Shown here: in pieces, positions 14,941-38,617 of the stretch | Numbering within the stretch: the first letter of the stretch is position 1 | Layout: every line of letters starts with the position of its first letter | Assembly: GCA_959347315.1 (NCBI GenBank) | Contig: OY365813.1 | Coordinates: forward strand, 16,362,589 to 16,426,588 | DNA: 64,000 nt | From: Bimastos eiseni | Lineage: Eukaryota > Annelida > Clitellata > Crassiclitellata > Lumbricidae | Direction: 5' to 3' | Program-made: the position numbers and the translations under genes | Notes under the pieces: model-generated | Database searches by the model: none | Seen by the model: the letters and a program-made list of their open reading frames with translations, nothing else | Told to the model about the DNA's origin: nothing

Positions 14941-15168
14941 GCTAAGCTTTCAAGAGCAAGCAATGTTTACGTAGGCCTATGATCCAGAGGAGTCCGCAAC
15001 TAGCTATTCTCCATATTCGTTCAAAACCTTCTCATTACAAAATTCTTTCTTTCTCAAACTAAGCTTTCAAGAGCGAAGCAATGCCAACGTATAATCCTCA
15101 AGAGTCTGCGACTATATGTTCTCCAAATTCGTTCAAAACCTTCCCATTACGAAATTCTTCCAGGCAAA
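14941..15168. repeat. Two-copy tandem duplication upstream of nkx1
   Basis: CTAAGCTTTCAAGAGC starts at 14942 and again at 15059, a period of 117 bases. Both copies continue through AATG, CAAGAGTC-like, TTCTCCA-ATTCGTTCAAAACC and AAATTCTT blocks. The pair begins about 90 bases upstream of the nkx1 start codon, in the likely promoter or 5' UTR. Confidence 0.85.
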
Positions 15169-17141
15169 CTCTCGTAAACGCCAACTCCTTAATCTTCGGT
15201 CAACAGTTCCTTAGCCGACGGCGTGCGTGCATGCTTGAGTCTGCAAACAAATGCCAATTTCTCTTACACGTTCGCTGACGCCGTTCAACAAAACTGGGAG
15301 CCTTGTGGCATGGTCCCACGCTCACACCCACCGACACGGGCCGTCTTCTTCCGCAGGGAAGAGATAGCCTGCGCATCGGGAAGTGGTCGGGAGGGGTTAG
15401 GACAGGGCGATGCTGGCCGATGCTGTCATCCCGGCTAAGCTGGCCGTATCTGCTGGTTCAGAAGCAGAGTGACCAGTGGTAATTGGAGCAATCAATCAAG
15501 TCATCTATTCGCCAGTTGACAATTAAGTCTTTTCTCTAACTACCGACTGGGTCAAGAAGGAAGCTTATCCCCACTAATGGAGATCCGCTCAATTATCGTA
15601 ATTGTTATCGTAATCTCCAAACTTCTAACGCGCCACTCGAAAGCGCAGGGCTCTAGCCTATTCACGAGCGATGCAGTAATATTATAATTATAATGGTATA
15701 CCTACATGTATGGGTTTCCAGTTTGTCTATATTATATTGCGCCTCATAAGAAGATGTTCATCAGTGACCTATACGACTATACGAATAACTGTGAAAATGC
15801 TAATTTAACGCCTAAATTTCAGATCACCACCAAGTAATGTGAGGTTGCACATGTAATTATAATTCTACAATTAGATGCGAAATAATAATTGTTATGACGA
15901 TGAGGAATAGGAATAATCTCTAGTGAGCGACATCTACCGAAAGAAATCGGCCACCAAATCGATCGATCGATCCCCGATACAAGGAGTTCGATAGACTGGG
16001 ACAACCATGTGGCAGTAAATGGGGGGACTGTGGGTATAATTCGGATGCGAATTGTTTTAACACTGGGCGACATTGAATGACTGCCGTCGGTGATGGGGGG
16101 GGGGGGGGCCAGAATCCCAACTAAGACCGATTTAGCGGACAGATTTCTAAACGTCGCCTCATCGGACCCTAATGCTGTCGGATTGGGGAACAATTAAATT
16201 TCCGATTTATCCCTAATCCTCATGTTAATTGTTCTGACACGGTGGGAGTGGTCTCCAGCTTTCTATCCGCTGGACTCCCATTTGCGTTGCGCTCCCTGAG
16301 GATTAACGGTAACGGATTTCCGGATAAGTTTCCACTGGCTGGCGGGTGGCCATTACCGGAAGACCGGGGATGGGGTGGCCGATTTATTGGAAGACCGGGG
16401 ATGGGGGTGGCTTATTTATTGGAAGACCGGGGAGGGAAAGAGCCCGATTGATTGAAAGTCAGACAAAGGAAGGCGCGACTAAACAAGAGTTAGTAGGGTT
16501 AATGATTGTAATTAGTCGGAAAGTAGAGGCGTTTAAGCCATCGAAACAGTTACACTCTGCGATTAGCTAAGCAGATGGAATGATTGGCGGCAACAGATTA
16601 TAGGACAGTCTGGACATGGCGGTGGACTTCGAGGAATGCCATGTCTGCGCTGTTGTGTCTTAAGGAATCTGTATAATTAGAGGAATGGTTGCGCGTAAGA
16701 TATCCGTAAACACGTTTTACTCTTAAACATAAATGTATCCCCAATCTAAATTTAGCTTCTAATTGAAAATTATGATGTTTTAAAACTCCAACAGCATTTC
16801 ATTATTTTGTTGACACAGTTATACATCAATTTACCTTAATAACTGAAAGTTAATGAATCAGTTTTGTAACGTTATGTCAAAAAGATTTGCAAATTTCTTG
16901 CTCTCCATTATCGCTCCAAAAGACACTACGTTACATAGGCACTTTCCAGTCCTATGCGCAATTATAGGCACTTGCTAGACCCCATGCAATCTGATATGCA
17001 TGTATATAGGCTTATATGCATGCATATGCACGTATGTATATTTGTCTGTATGTCTGTGTGTCTGTGTGTGCGTCTGCCTCTCTGTACGTTTCTCAATTAA
17101 GCGACGATTTCCAGGTTTCTGTTGGTCTGTCTCCTTCTGTG
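15169..17141. other. Intergenic region upstream of nkx1
   Basis: No gene was recognised. Contents: an inverted copy of the CGAGTGGCGC dispersed repeat (15592-15645), a run of 14 G (16095-16108), and three tandem units of 31-32 bases containing GGAAGACCGGGGA (16358-16440). Enhancers of nkx1 could lie here, but nothing in the sequence alone identifies them. Confidence 0.5.
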
Positions 17142-17183
<42 letters not shown>

Positions 17184-17925
17184 ATACTTGATAAGCACCC
17201 CTTCAAGATATCTGCTCAGAGGCGCTCCCGGCCTAACCCTCGGCTGAAAAAGACAGTTTTAAGAGAGGCGTAAAATGAAGATGATGAGTTCTTAGGTAGG
17301 TGGTGGAGCTCTATGGGAAGTCCATTCCAGATGGTAGGTCCCACGACCGAGAAAGCCCGATTCTGCATTATGGAAGTGCGTGCAAAAGGGAAAATCAGGT
17401 CGCCATGAACGGAAGAGCGAAGTGGTCGTCGACCAATACTGGCAGTGATAGGGCGACATAGCTCCTGCAAATAAGCAGGCGCAGTACCGCCAAGGCAGCG
17501 CCAAACTAAGGCAGATATCCTAAATGAGATGCGCTGGGATAGAGGCAACCAGTGCAGGATATCCCGCATGTGCTCGGATACCTAACCTGTTCTGGGAATC
17601 CCACCAATCAGTCGCGCAGTCGCGCGCAAAATCCGCTCCAAACGCTCAATCCGAACTTGGGGGAGTCCAGCATATATTGAAGAGCAATAGTCAAGGCGAC
17701 TGGTTACAAAGGCATGAACCAGAGTAGCTGCAGCGCTGAGGATAAGAGAGCTAGATATAACTCGCAATTGGCGAAGCTGGTAAAAGCATCTACGAGAGAC
17801 ATTATTGGCATGTCGAGCAAAGGTGAGTTCTTGGTCAAGAGTGACCCCCTAAATCCCGAACAGAGGCGGAGAGAGTGAAGAGGAAAAACAGGGCAGCGAA
17901 GGTACAGAGATAAACTTTGTGGTGG
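17142..17925 (-). mobile_element. 5'-truncated non-LTR retrotransposon, reverse transcriptase C-terminal part
   Basis: On the minus strand the product runs VTLDQELTFARHANNV, then LVHAFVTSRLDYCSSIYAGL, HWLPLSQRISFRI and AFSVVGPTIWNGLP, the C-terminal part of the reverse transcriptase of jockey/CR1/L2-type LINEs. It ends with the family 3' terminus (GGGAGCGCCTCTGA) and a (TTGA)n tail (17142-17180 as plus-strand AATC repeats). One extra G near 17848 and stop codons break the frame. The same terminus recurs at 54523-55031 and in several remnants. Confidence 0.85.
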
Positions 17926-17936
17926 TGGATCTGTTC

Positions 17937-18345
17937 GTGTATCATTATGAGTATCATTATGAGTATCATTATGAGTATCATTATGAGTATGCTACGGTAT
18001 TTGCGCGCGCGCGTGTGTCCGTTCGTGAGCTGTGTGCATGTGCATCGTCAGTGTGCTCGTTTGTAGGCCTGCTGCACGTGTGTGTGTGAGTGTGCGTGCG
18101 TTTGCCCGTGTCTGTGTGTGTCTGTGCAACTCGTCAGTAACACAAAACACTCCTCCCCATTCGGCAGTCGTCGATCACCGAAAGTTTTTGTATTCGCCAG
18201 AAGGCGATGGTGCTCTGTTGGGCCATCGATGCAGCTTGTGAAAATTCTTAGCCATTGTTTTACATCATCATCATCTTCGTCGTCGTCGTCGTCATCATCA
18301 TCATCATCATTATTGTCATCCTCATTATCATCATCGTCAGCCTCT
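17937..18345. repeat. Simple repeats: (TATCATTATGAG)n, GT-rich, (CAT/CGT)n
   Basis: Four units of a 12-mer occupy 17937-17991. A TG-rich stretch follows (18005-18125), then CAT/CGT triplets at 18270-18345. Long frames reading Ser-Ser-Ser here are by-products of the triplets. Confidence 0.85.
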
Positions 18346-18984
18346 TGTCATTTTAAATATTATCTACAGATAGGTGGACAGATAGAATGGCTGGCTTAAT
18401 GGATGCAAGAGTTTGTTAGAAGCCATGATGTCAATCAGTAACTTAAAAGACAATAGATTTATCTTTAACTATAGACCACGCCCATTAATGAGCTTATTCT
18501 AGTGACTTTGCCTTCTACCCTCTTTTTTGTAACTTGGCTTGCGTAATGTTTGTCATGGACGGTGTTCTTTCAACATTTTTTTCGGTATGTTTCCGTCGAC
18601 CTACACAGCTGGAATTTTGCACACATTTCAGGCTTGCACGACAATGCAATGTACCAAATTTTTACGGACAAAACTCAAACATTGAGAAAATAGTGACTCA
18701 AAAAGTGAGAAACACATGACCAAAATGGACACAATTAAATATTGTATAACTACTCGAACGAGTCCTCCATGACGAGCTCCACTGCGACAAGTTTACGTCA
18801 TCAATGCTATGTAATAAAAAAATCTCTTAAGGAAATGGAATGATTGCGCCATTTATACCAGAGAAAAGAGGGTCCAGAAAAACCCATGTCTTTACTTTAA
18901 CTTGTTTCAAGGTTACGATCATGATTGTCAGTCGGGCAGGTGAACGATTGACCATTCAACTAGCCAGCGAGTCGATCGGTCAGT
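18346..18984. other. Non-coding stretch between simple repeats
   Basis: I see no gene, transposon terminus or clear repeat here. Confidence 0.4.
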
Positions 18985-19410
18985 TTAACTTGAATGACTG
19001 ACTGACTGAATGAATGAATGAATAAATGAAAGAAAAAAATTATGAATAAGTGGCTGACTGACTGATTGACTATCCGCCTGTCTGTCAGTATTTTTGCCTG
19101 TCTGACCGACTGAGTGACTGATTGACTGAGTGACTGATTGACTGAATGAGTGACTTACTGGCTGTCTGATTGATTGACTGATTGACCGAGTTACTGACTG
19201 ACTGACTGATTGCTTGATTGACAGACTGACTGATTGACTGAATGATTGATTGACTGATCGATTGACTGACTGACTGGCTGACTGACTGACTGACTGAATG
19301 ATTAATTGACTGATCGATTGACTGACTGACTGACTGACTGACTGACTGACTGACTGACTGACTGACTGACTGACTGACTGACTGACTGACTGACTGACCG
19401 ACCGACCGTT
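18985..19410. repeat. Long (CTGA)n microsatellite
   Basis: Interrupted CTGA/TTGA tetranucleotides become perfect near 19320-19396. The minus-strand frame reads Ser-Gln-Ser-Val over and over because the unit lacks stops in that frame. It is not treated as a protein. Confidence 0.9.
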
Positions 19411-19899
19411 GAACTGACTGACTTGCTGTCGGTGAACAAAATTTCGCTTTTCGTAAGAGATGGGAAGTTGGCGTGAATAAATTCCGTGTTCCTTCAAAGA
19501 TCGAATGACAGCTTAATCGATGTTTGATTGATCGATCGAGATGAAAGAAACACTTAGGAAATCAATGGGCATCATCGTAAAGACATTCTAAGACGGCTGT
19601 TTTTCTATGTCTCTCTGTCTTTCTGAGTGTCCATCTGTATGTCTGTCTGCCTGTATACCTACATGTCTGTCTGACTGGCTATCTGTGTGACCGCCAACCA
19701 GTCAGCCAGTTTTTTCTAGAAATTGATCAACAGATTGACGCACAAAGGATAAAATAGGGTAACAGCAACACTGCAAGCAACAGACACAGGCGGCAATAAT
19801 GGGTGTAGAGATGCAGGCATATATAGACGGAAAGGTTAGAAGAGTGGGAGAGAAGAAGACAAAGACAGGCAAAGAGAGACAGAAAAAGAGACAGAGAAG

Positions 19900-20262
19900 G
19901 ATAGATAGGCATAGAGGCAGAGACACAGATACATAGACTGAGAGAGAGAGAGATAAAGAGAGAAAGACAGATAATGAGAGAGAGAGAGACAGACAGACAG
20001 ACAGAGAAAGAAAGGGAGAGAGAGAGCGTAGGGAGCGGGGACCAGAGACAGTGAAACAGAGACAGATAGAGGGGCAGAGACATAGGGAGACAGACAGAGA
20101 GAGTGTATAGAGTCAGATAAATACACAGAATCTGACAATCATGATTGTCAAACATTCAGATGAAATGGACCAACAGTGAGCCAGAGGGAGAGAGGCAGAC
20201 AGACAGACAGACAGACAGAGACAGAGATATATACAGAAACAGAGGGGCAGAACGCAACTGCA
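19900..20262. repeat. Purine-rich (AGAC/GAGA)n repeat
   Basis: Mixed AGAC, GAGA and AGACAG units. The frames rich in Leu and Ser on the minus strand follow from composition. Confidence 0.85.
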
Positions 20263-20420
20263 AGGGATGAGAAGCGATGGAATCGAGCGAGGGGCGATCA
20301 ATCATAGGTGATGGTCAGTCGTTCGGTCAGTCGGTCGGTCAACAGTAGGATGACCGCAAAACGTCGACAGTCGAATGGATTTTCGACTGCACAATCTCCG
20401 GTGGTGATGCAGACTTCTGT

Positions 20421-20840
20421 CCAGTCTGTCTGTCTGTCTGTCTGTCTCTGTCTCTCTGTCTCTCTCTGTTTCTCTCTTTCTCTTTCTCTCTGCCTCGGTC
20501 TCTCTTCTTCGGTCTGTCTTCATGCGAATCCCATTTGATTCTACTCAATCTGCGTGCATGACCCTACCTTTATTCATCCCAATTTCTCCATTTCCACCCC
20601 ATCCAACTGTCCGTCCGTCTATCTATCCATCCGTTCATCCATCCATCCGTTCATCCATCCATCAATCCATTCATCCACACATCCATCCATTCATACATCC
20701 ATTCATCTACCCATCCATCCATTCATCCATCCATTCATCTACCCATATATCCATTCATCTACTCATACATTCATCCATACATCCATCCATTCATCCATTC
20801 GTTTGTTCGTTCACTCGTTTATTCATTCGTTCATTCAATC
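20421..20840. repeat. (GTCT)n, (CT)n and (CATC/CATT)n repeats
   Basis: GTCT and CTCT units occupy 20421-20520. Imperfect CATC/CATT/CATA tetranucleotides run from about 20601 to 20840, reading His-Pro-Ser-Ile in forward frames. Confidence 0.85.
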
Positions 20841-21370
20841 AGTAGGTCAGTTTGCATGTGAGAATGCCTGTTTAAGAGAATGCCTACTGCTACTTGTGTA
20901 GCTAACAGTCTGCTAGTCTGCTCATATCTTTGTGTCTCTAATGCTTAACTTAGAGACAGTGTCAGTCCCTGTATCTGTATGTACCTGCGTACGTCTGTGT
21001 GCGTCTGTCCATGTTTTCGTTTCGCTCCCCCTTTCAGACAATACCACGTGTCAAACAACCATGTCTCTTCCATTGACGCATAACCTGATTTTATTGAGAT
21101 GCTGCTCTCTGCTGCTGCTGCTGGACCCAGAACAGCTGGCCATTGACGCTGGCCGGCTGCTGATGCTGATAGCCTGGGATGCTGATGTCTGCACCGATGA
21201 CTATCTAATCTAGCGTGTTCGTTTCATTGGTGGCTTCCGCATATCCTTTAATTGCTTTTGTTGTTCGATATGCACTTAAAACAGACGCCGCATCACTCGA
21301 CTTCCACCAAATAAATTCTACCTGTTCCGAATATAAATGTTGGGCAATTACTGTTTTACGACCCTAGATG

Positions 21371-21420
21371 ATTGGCGTCGCCCTCCTACTTTACATAGGC
21401 TTATGATTGGCACTGCCTAT
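21371..21420 (-). repeat. RTE-like 3' tail fragment
   Basis: GGCGTCGCCCTCCTACTTTA followed by TAGGCTTATGATTGGCACTG is a diverged copy of the shared core described for 22894-22949. Confidence 0.45.
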
Positions 21421-21627
21421 ATATCCGGGTTTGGCCATAGATGTCACTTTTTCGATGACTGTCTAAATACACTGTATAGCGTTGTGTCGGTATGTCATTT
21501 ATCTTTGCACTATAATATATTAATTTTATGACCTGTAGGGAGGAAAAATACAAAAGCTGATGTCTCTACTAAATATATCTCGGGATTTGTGGATGTATGC
21601 CATGCGGACATATTCTCCTAAGTGTAG

Positions 21628-21872
21628 CTCAACATAACCACAAAACAACATAACCACAAGACAACATAACCACAAACAACATAACCACAAGACAACATAA
21701 CCACAAGACAACATAACCACAAGACAACATAACCACAAAACAACATAACCACAAGACAACATAACCACAAAACAACATAACCACAAGACAAAATAACCAC
21801 AAGACAACATAAACACAAAACAACATAACCACAAGACAACATAACCACAAAACAACATAGCCACAAAACACG
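21628..21872. repeat. 16-bp minisatellite, about 15 units
   Basis: Units of AACATAACCACAAGAC alternate irregularly with AACATAACCACAAAAC. There are no unique spacers. Minus-strand frames (Leu-Trp-Leu-Cys-Cys) are artefacts of the unit. Confidence 0.95.
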
Positions 21873-22649
21873 CAATAGTGTAATTTCAAATATGGCCATC
21901 AAAAACACTTACGATAATATGGATTTTTAGTATATCACATTGCTCTGGAAGTCATGCATTGTTACTGCCAGACATTTCGTGCATGTATTATGAAACAAGT
22001 CCATAGCACGTGTGCCAAGTTTTATCTTTAGCAGACAACAGAGTTTGACGCAGCGAGCCATAGCGGTAACGTCCCCCAATCATTCTTCATCTGCTGGAAA
22101 ATGCTGCGGCGCTTTTACAGCACAGTGCACTCTGCGCATGTACATCGACTTTAAAAATGTTAGGTTTAATATTTATTCTTTTTCTTATCCCGGCATCGTG
22201 CTGTTTTCTCTCTGTTTCTGTACAGTGTGGAGGTTTTTCTCGCGTCAATAGATTACTTAGTTGCTCACTTGAATATAGGCTATTTTATGAAACAAAAGCC
22301 ATTGACGCCACCAGTGAGACAAATCCATTGAAGACAATTGACAGTAGATGAAGAATTGCCGTCGCCTTATATAACAATGAAACGGACGCGAGGCTCTTCG
22401 ATGGTATCACTGAACCAATAAATTATAAGAAAATGGGTTATCAAGTATAAGGGTCAATGTTTTGAAGCGAGTTCGAAAGTCCCTTCATGGGAGACTGGGA
22501 ATTGCTTAATACAGCGTCACCATGCAGTACCTTCACAACTGCCATCATAACCACTTCTGCAGTGTTCTGACAGAAATAAATTATCTGAAACCGTTGTTAA
22601 TTTTTTAACGACACCGTTCCATATCGGTTGAACAGGGTCTCCTTTGTGT
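21873..22649. other. Non-coding stretch
   Basis: No gene was recognised. Two short ATG frames (22012 and 22157) show no family resemblance. Confidence 0.4.
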
Positions 22650-22885
22650 TCCTCATGCTCGCACCCCCACCAGGCAAAGCCATGGTGGCATTCTCAGTGG
22701 TAGGCCCCTCGATTTGAAATGGCCTCCTTTTGACGCTCCGCTCCCTTCCTAGAATTCCCTCTCAGGCATTTTTCTCTCTCATCTTAAGACTGTTTTATTT
22801 GGTCGTGCTGGGGTTTGGAGCGCGTCTGAGTAGTCACCTTGAAGAGGCGCTACACAAATTCTCGTAATGAATGAATTAATGAATA
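22650..22885 (+). mobile_element. Degraded LINE 3' end
   Basis: The translation shows remnants of VVGPSIWN and LRSLP. It is followed by the terminus GAGCGCGTCTGAGTAGTCAC and CTTGAAGAGGCGCTACACAA, then an AATG-rich tail. It belongs to the same family as 54523-55031, with many frame breaks. Confidence 0.7.
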
Positions 22886-22893
22886 TTGAAGAT

Positions 22894-22949
22894 GATTTGG
22901 TGTCGCCCTCCTCCTTTCTCCAGGCTTGGGACTGACACTGTCAAAGTCC
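22894..22949 (-). repeat. RTE-like 3' tail fragment
   Basis: The minus strand reads GTCAGTCCCAAGCCTGGAGA then AAGGAGGAGGGCGACA. The same core occurs at 10188 and 50648 (plus) and at 14315, 21371 and 55403 (minus). It resembles 3' ends of RTE-type LINEs as I remember them, so the class is uncertain. Confidence 0.5.
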
Positions 22950-23043
22950 AAATAGTAGCGGAGTTCTGATGTTCTTTAAACTACTCTAAATATACCGCCC
23001 TATCACCACAGAGTTTGTTATCTGAAACTGAGTACTAGTGTTA

Positions 23044-24450
23044 GTAGTAGTATATACATATATGTATATATATATATGTATGTATATGTATATATATATA
23101 TACCAAGTACCAGTTCGGCCGATTGTCGTAGTCCTCTTACATCTGTCAGTTCGACCAGTTTACATTTATCTTGGACTGTGGTCTCATACGATTACATTTC
23201 GCACAGCACATCTGAATGCTCAGCCGATTGCGCTGGGCCTAGCGTCCGAGCGGACAATCGATTAGAACGGGCTATTGCTAAGTGATCGATGGCTTTAGTC
23301 CGGAAATTACATGCGAATCGACGATTAAACTAAATGGCGTCTGGCGAGCGAGCGTTGGTCGTTTGCCCCACTGCAGGTCCCACTTGTTGCCCAGACTACA
23401 TTGAAGAACGCGAGTGGACGGTTCATTTATATAGCGGCAGTTTCATCGACTGCTGATTGAAAAGAAGACCGGATGCGCTGCGTGCCACGAGAGCAACGAC
23501 AACGGACATTGTACTGAGTCCCAATGAGGCTCACTCGTACAATCGTTCTGTGGAGCATAATTATTGTTCGCCACGATCTCGTGTTGGATGCGTCGAGAGA
23601 AACGATGAATGCGAAGATTAGACTGCGATGATAGTTTACTGGAGTATATATGATCATTTGGGGATGAAGCTGGCTGCAGATGAATATATAACCATGTCGC
23701 CTCATCACATCACTAGCCGGCGCAAGGCTTATAAAAACGAAATTTGCACAAGGAACATTATATAAGCGACTGCAATAAGAACGTGGCGGATATCTGTAAT
23801 TATTGAATTGGAATGCGACGTACGGGTTGGGTTTATAGCAAATTTTATATATAGGTGCCCCAAATTGTATGCTTCGATTTCAAAGACAGGTAAATAAATT
23901 AATCAAATTTATTACTAATTGATATTAATATGTATATCAGAACTCTCAAAGTAGAAATAAAATTCACGAAAAGGCCAGCAGCTCATTTTTAGTGCAATCA
24001 GCAAACATCGGCCAACTCTTGTCGTCACATCACATGCATTCATCTATGATTATTCATCTATGATTATTCATCTATGATTATTCATCTACGATTATTCATC
24101 TATGATTATTCACTATGATTATTCATCTATGATTATTCTTCTATGATTATTCAAGATGACTGAACTCGAGTATGTATGTACGTAGGAGGAGGAGTAATTG
24201 GAAAAGGAGGAGAAAGAGGGAAGAGACGAGGTAGCAGATGGGCAGAAGCAGATGGAAAGTTGGAAAATGAAGATGAGGACAAAATGGAGGGTGAAGAAGA
24301 GGAAGACTAAGAGGGAGAGAAAGAGCTGTATGAGGAGCAGGAGAAGGAGCAGAAGCAGAAAATTAGTAGCAGGAGGAGGAAGACATGAAGGAGGAGGAAG
24401 GGGTGGAGGAGGAGAAAAGGTAGAGGAGGATCAGCAGGAGGAGTAGCAGG
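23044..24450. repeat. Simple repeats and unassigned DNA upstream of the four-pass gene
   Basis: A TA/TG microsatellite lies at 23044-23105, about eight copies of a 14-mer (ATTCATCTATGATT) at 24037-24150, and a GGA/GAA-rich tract at 24185-24450. The DNA at 23106-24036 shows no recognised feature. Confidence 0.7.
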
Positions 24451-24659
24451 AAAAACGAAAGAAGAGGAATGAGAAAAACAGCGATTAACATAGGCCTATA
24501 TACAAAGAGGAAGGAAAGCATTATATGAAAGTATATAGTACTTGGATTTCGAATGTGTCAGTTTGTCTATTGTAGTAATTAATTCTTTGATGATGCAAGA
24601 ATAACCTACATATTTAACAATGACATTGTAGCCCTAAAACTTGGCGTTGACACAGGTAA

Positions 24660-24800
24660 GGCCGGGTATACCCGTACCTGTGATTAGTCTACCCGTGCCC
24701 AACCCGACCAGTGAAATACGTACTCGTACCGTATACCCGTACCCGCGGGTGCGGGTCGTGTACAGGTTACCCGCAGGTACGAGTACACCCGCAGACCCCT
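24660..24800. mobile_element. Possible hAT-like end with nested CGGGTACCCG motifs
   Basis: Many CGGGTA and TACCCG palindromic words (CGGGTATACCCG, ACCCGCGGGT) are followed by GCAGACCCCTA at the right edge. This pattern is typical of ends of some hAT-like elements. No second terminus or target duplication was found. Confidence 0.35.
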
Positions 24801-24805
24801 AGTTT

Positions 24806-25110
24806 GTATGTATATATGTATGTATGTATGTATTTATGTATGTATGTATGTATGTATGTATGTATGTATGTATGTATGTACTCATGCATATATGTATATA
24901 TGTATTTATGTATGTATGTATGCATGTATGTATGTATGTGGGTATGTATGTATATATGTATGTATGCATGTATGTATGTATGTATGTATACATGTATGTA
25001 TGCATGTATGCATGTACGTATGTATGTATGTATGTATGCTTGTATGTATGTATGAGTGTACGCATATATGTATTCTCTGTACGTATGTATGCATGCATGT
25101 ATGTGTATAT
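24806..25110. repeat. (TATG)n microsatellite, about 300 bp
   Basis: ATGT/TATG tetranucleotides with scattered variants. The long frames on both strands (Met-Tyr-Val-Cys and Ile-His-Thr-Tyr) are artefacts. It lies about 360 bases upstream of the first coding exon at 25473. Confidence 0.95.
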
Positions 25111-25472
25111 AATTATGTCCAAGGTTTGCGTGAGAGACATCATTGCCAAAGGCTTTACTCCGAACACCGCTTTGCGCTCCGTACGTTTTTGCGCTAGTGA
25201 GCGACATCTACTGTTAAATAATTCCGCGCGTCAATTCTGTCGTCTGCAATTGCAGAAGACGACGCCGATGACGTCAGCGATGATGGATGTACTGACATTC
25301 CGGCTTCCTGTCGCCGCAAATTCACCAGCCCTGCTTTGAAATTCCATTAAGTTAGGAGATGACTTAATTGGCGAAAGATTCAATTAAACTCGCTGTCTCC
25401 TATTGAGGGCGGACATAGACTCGTACGTGAATCGGTTGTGCCAATGGTTACTGAGTCGCGGTGCCTGAGAAA

Positions 25473-38060
<12,588 letters not shown>

Positions 38061-38146
38061 GTGAATGGTCGTCGACTTACTTTCGCCTTGAATGAACCCT
38101 ATAAAAGCAGGGGCGGAAACACGATGCATTTTCCAGCTGGTGAAAC

Positions 38147-38272
38147 ACAGACAGACAGACAGACAGACGGACGGACGGACGGACGGACGGACGGACAGAC
38201 AGACAGACAGATAGACAGACAGACGGACAGACAGACGGACGGACAGACAGACGGACAGACGACAGACAGATA
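38147..38272. repeat. (AGAC/GGAC)n microsatellite
   Basis: CAGA and CGGA tetranucleotides start about 90 bases after the stop codon of the four-pass gene, so they may lie in its 3' UTR. Confidence 0.9.
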
Positions 38273-38461
38273 GTGATTACTACAAGTTGAACATTCAAAT
38301 GGAAATAATAATAATATTATTCATAAACCAAGTGATTGAAAGGTATTGCGTCCTTTGCTAATTGAACACGCAATCCTTTTTTGAAACGTTGTTGGAGAGC
38401 GCATGTCTTCGCATCCATCATTATTAATGATTTAATATACTTCACACTGTAAGATTGCATC

Positions 38462-38609
38462 CAGAGGCGGCGACCCCTGAGGAGACCAGGGGACAAGTCC
38501 CCCTGCACCTTTTACAGAGAGGGGGACAATTTTACACGTGTGTCCCTCCTACAATTCCTACTCCAGTCATTGGGTGTACCCCACCCGTCAAACGAGATCA
38601 CCGCCCCTG
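38462..38609. mobile_element. hAT-type MITE with perfect 8-bp target duplication
   Basis: The 148-base element begins CAGAGGCGG and ends CCGCCCCTG, imperfect inverted ends of hAT type. It is flanked on both sides by ATTGCATC (38454-38461 and 38610-38617), eight out of eight. There is no coding capacity. The perfect duplication suggests a fairly recent insertion. Confidence 0.9.
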
Positions 38610-38617
38610 ATTGCATC

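Noticed and set aside
15819..16193. Minus-strand frame of 124 codons
   Set aside because: It crosses a poly-G run and has no domain or splice support.
18985..19497. Minus-strand Ser-Gln-Ser-Val repeat protein
   Set aside because: Direct reading of the (CTGA)n microsatellite, with no independent coding evidence.
21628..21872. CRISPR-like regular array
   Set aside because: The units are contiguous 16-mers without unique spacers, and the genome is eukaryotic.
24767..25339. Several overlapping frames of 60-170 codons on both strands
   Set aside because: Products of the (TATG)n repeat.
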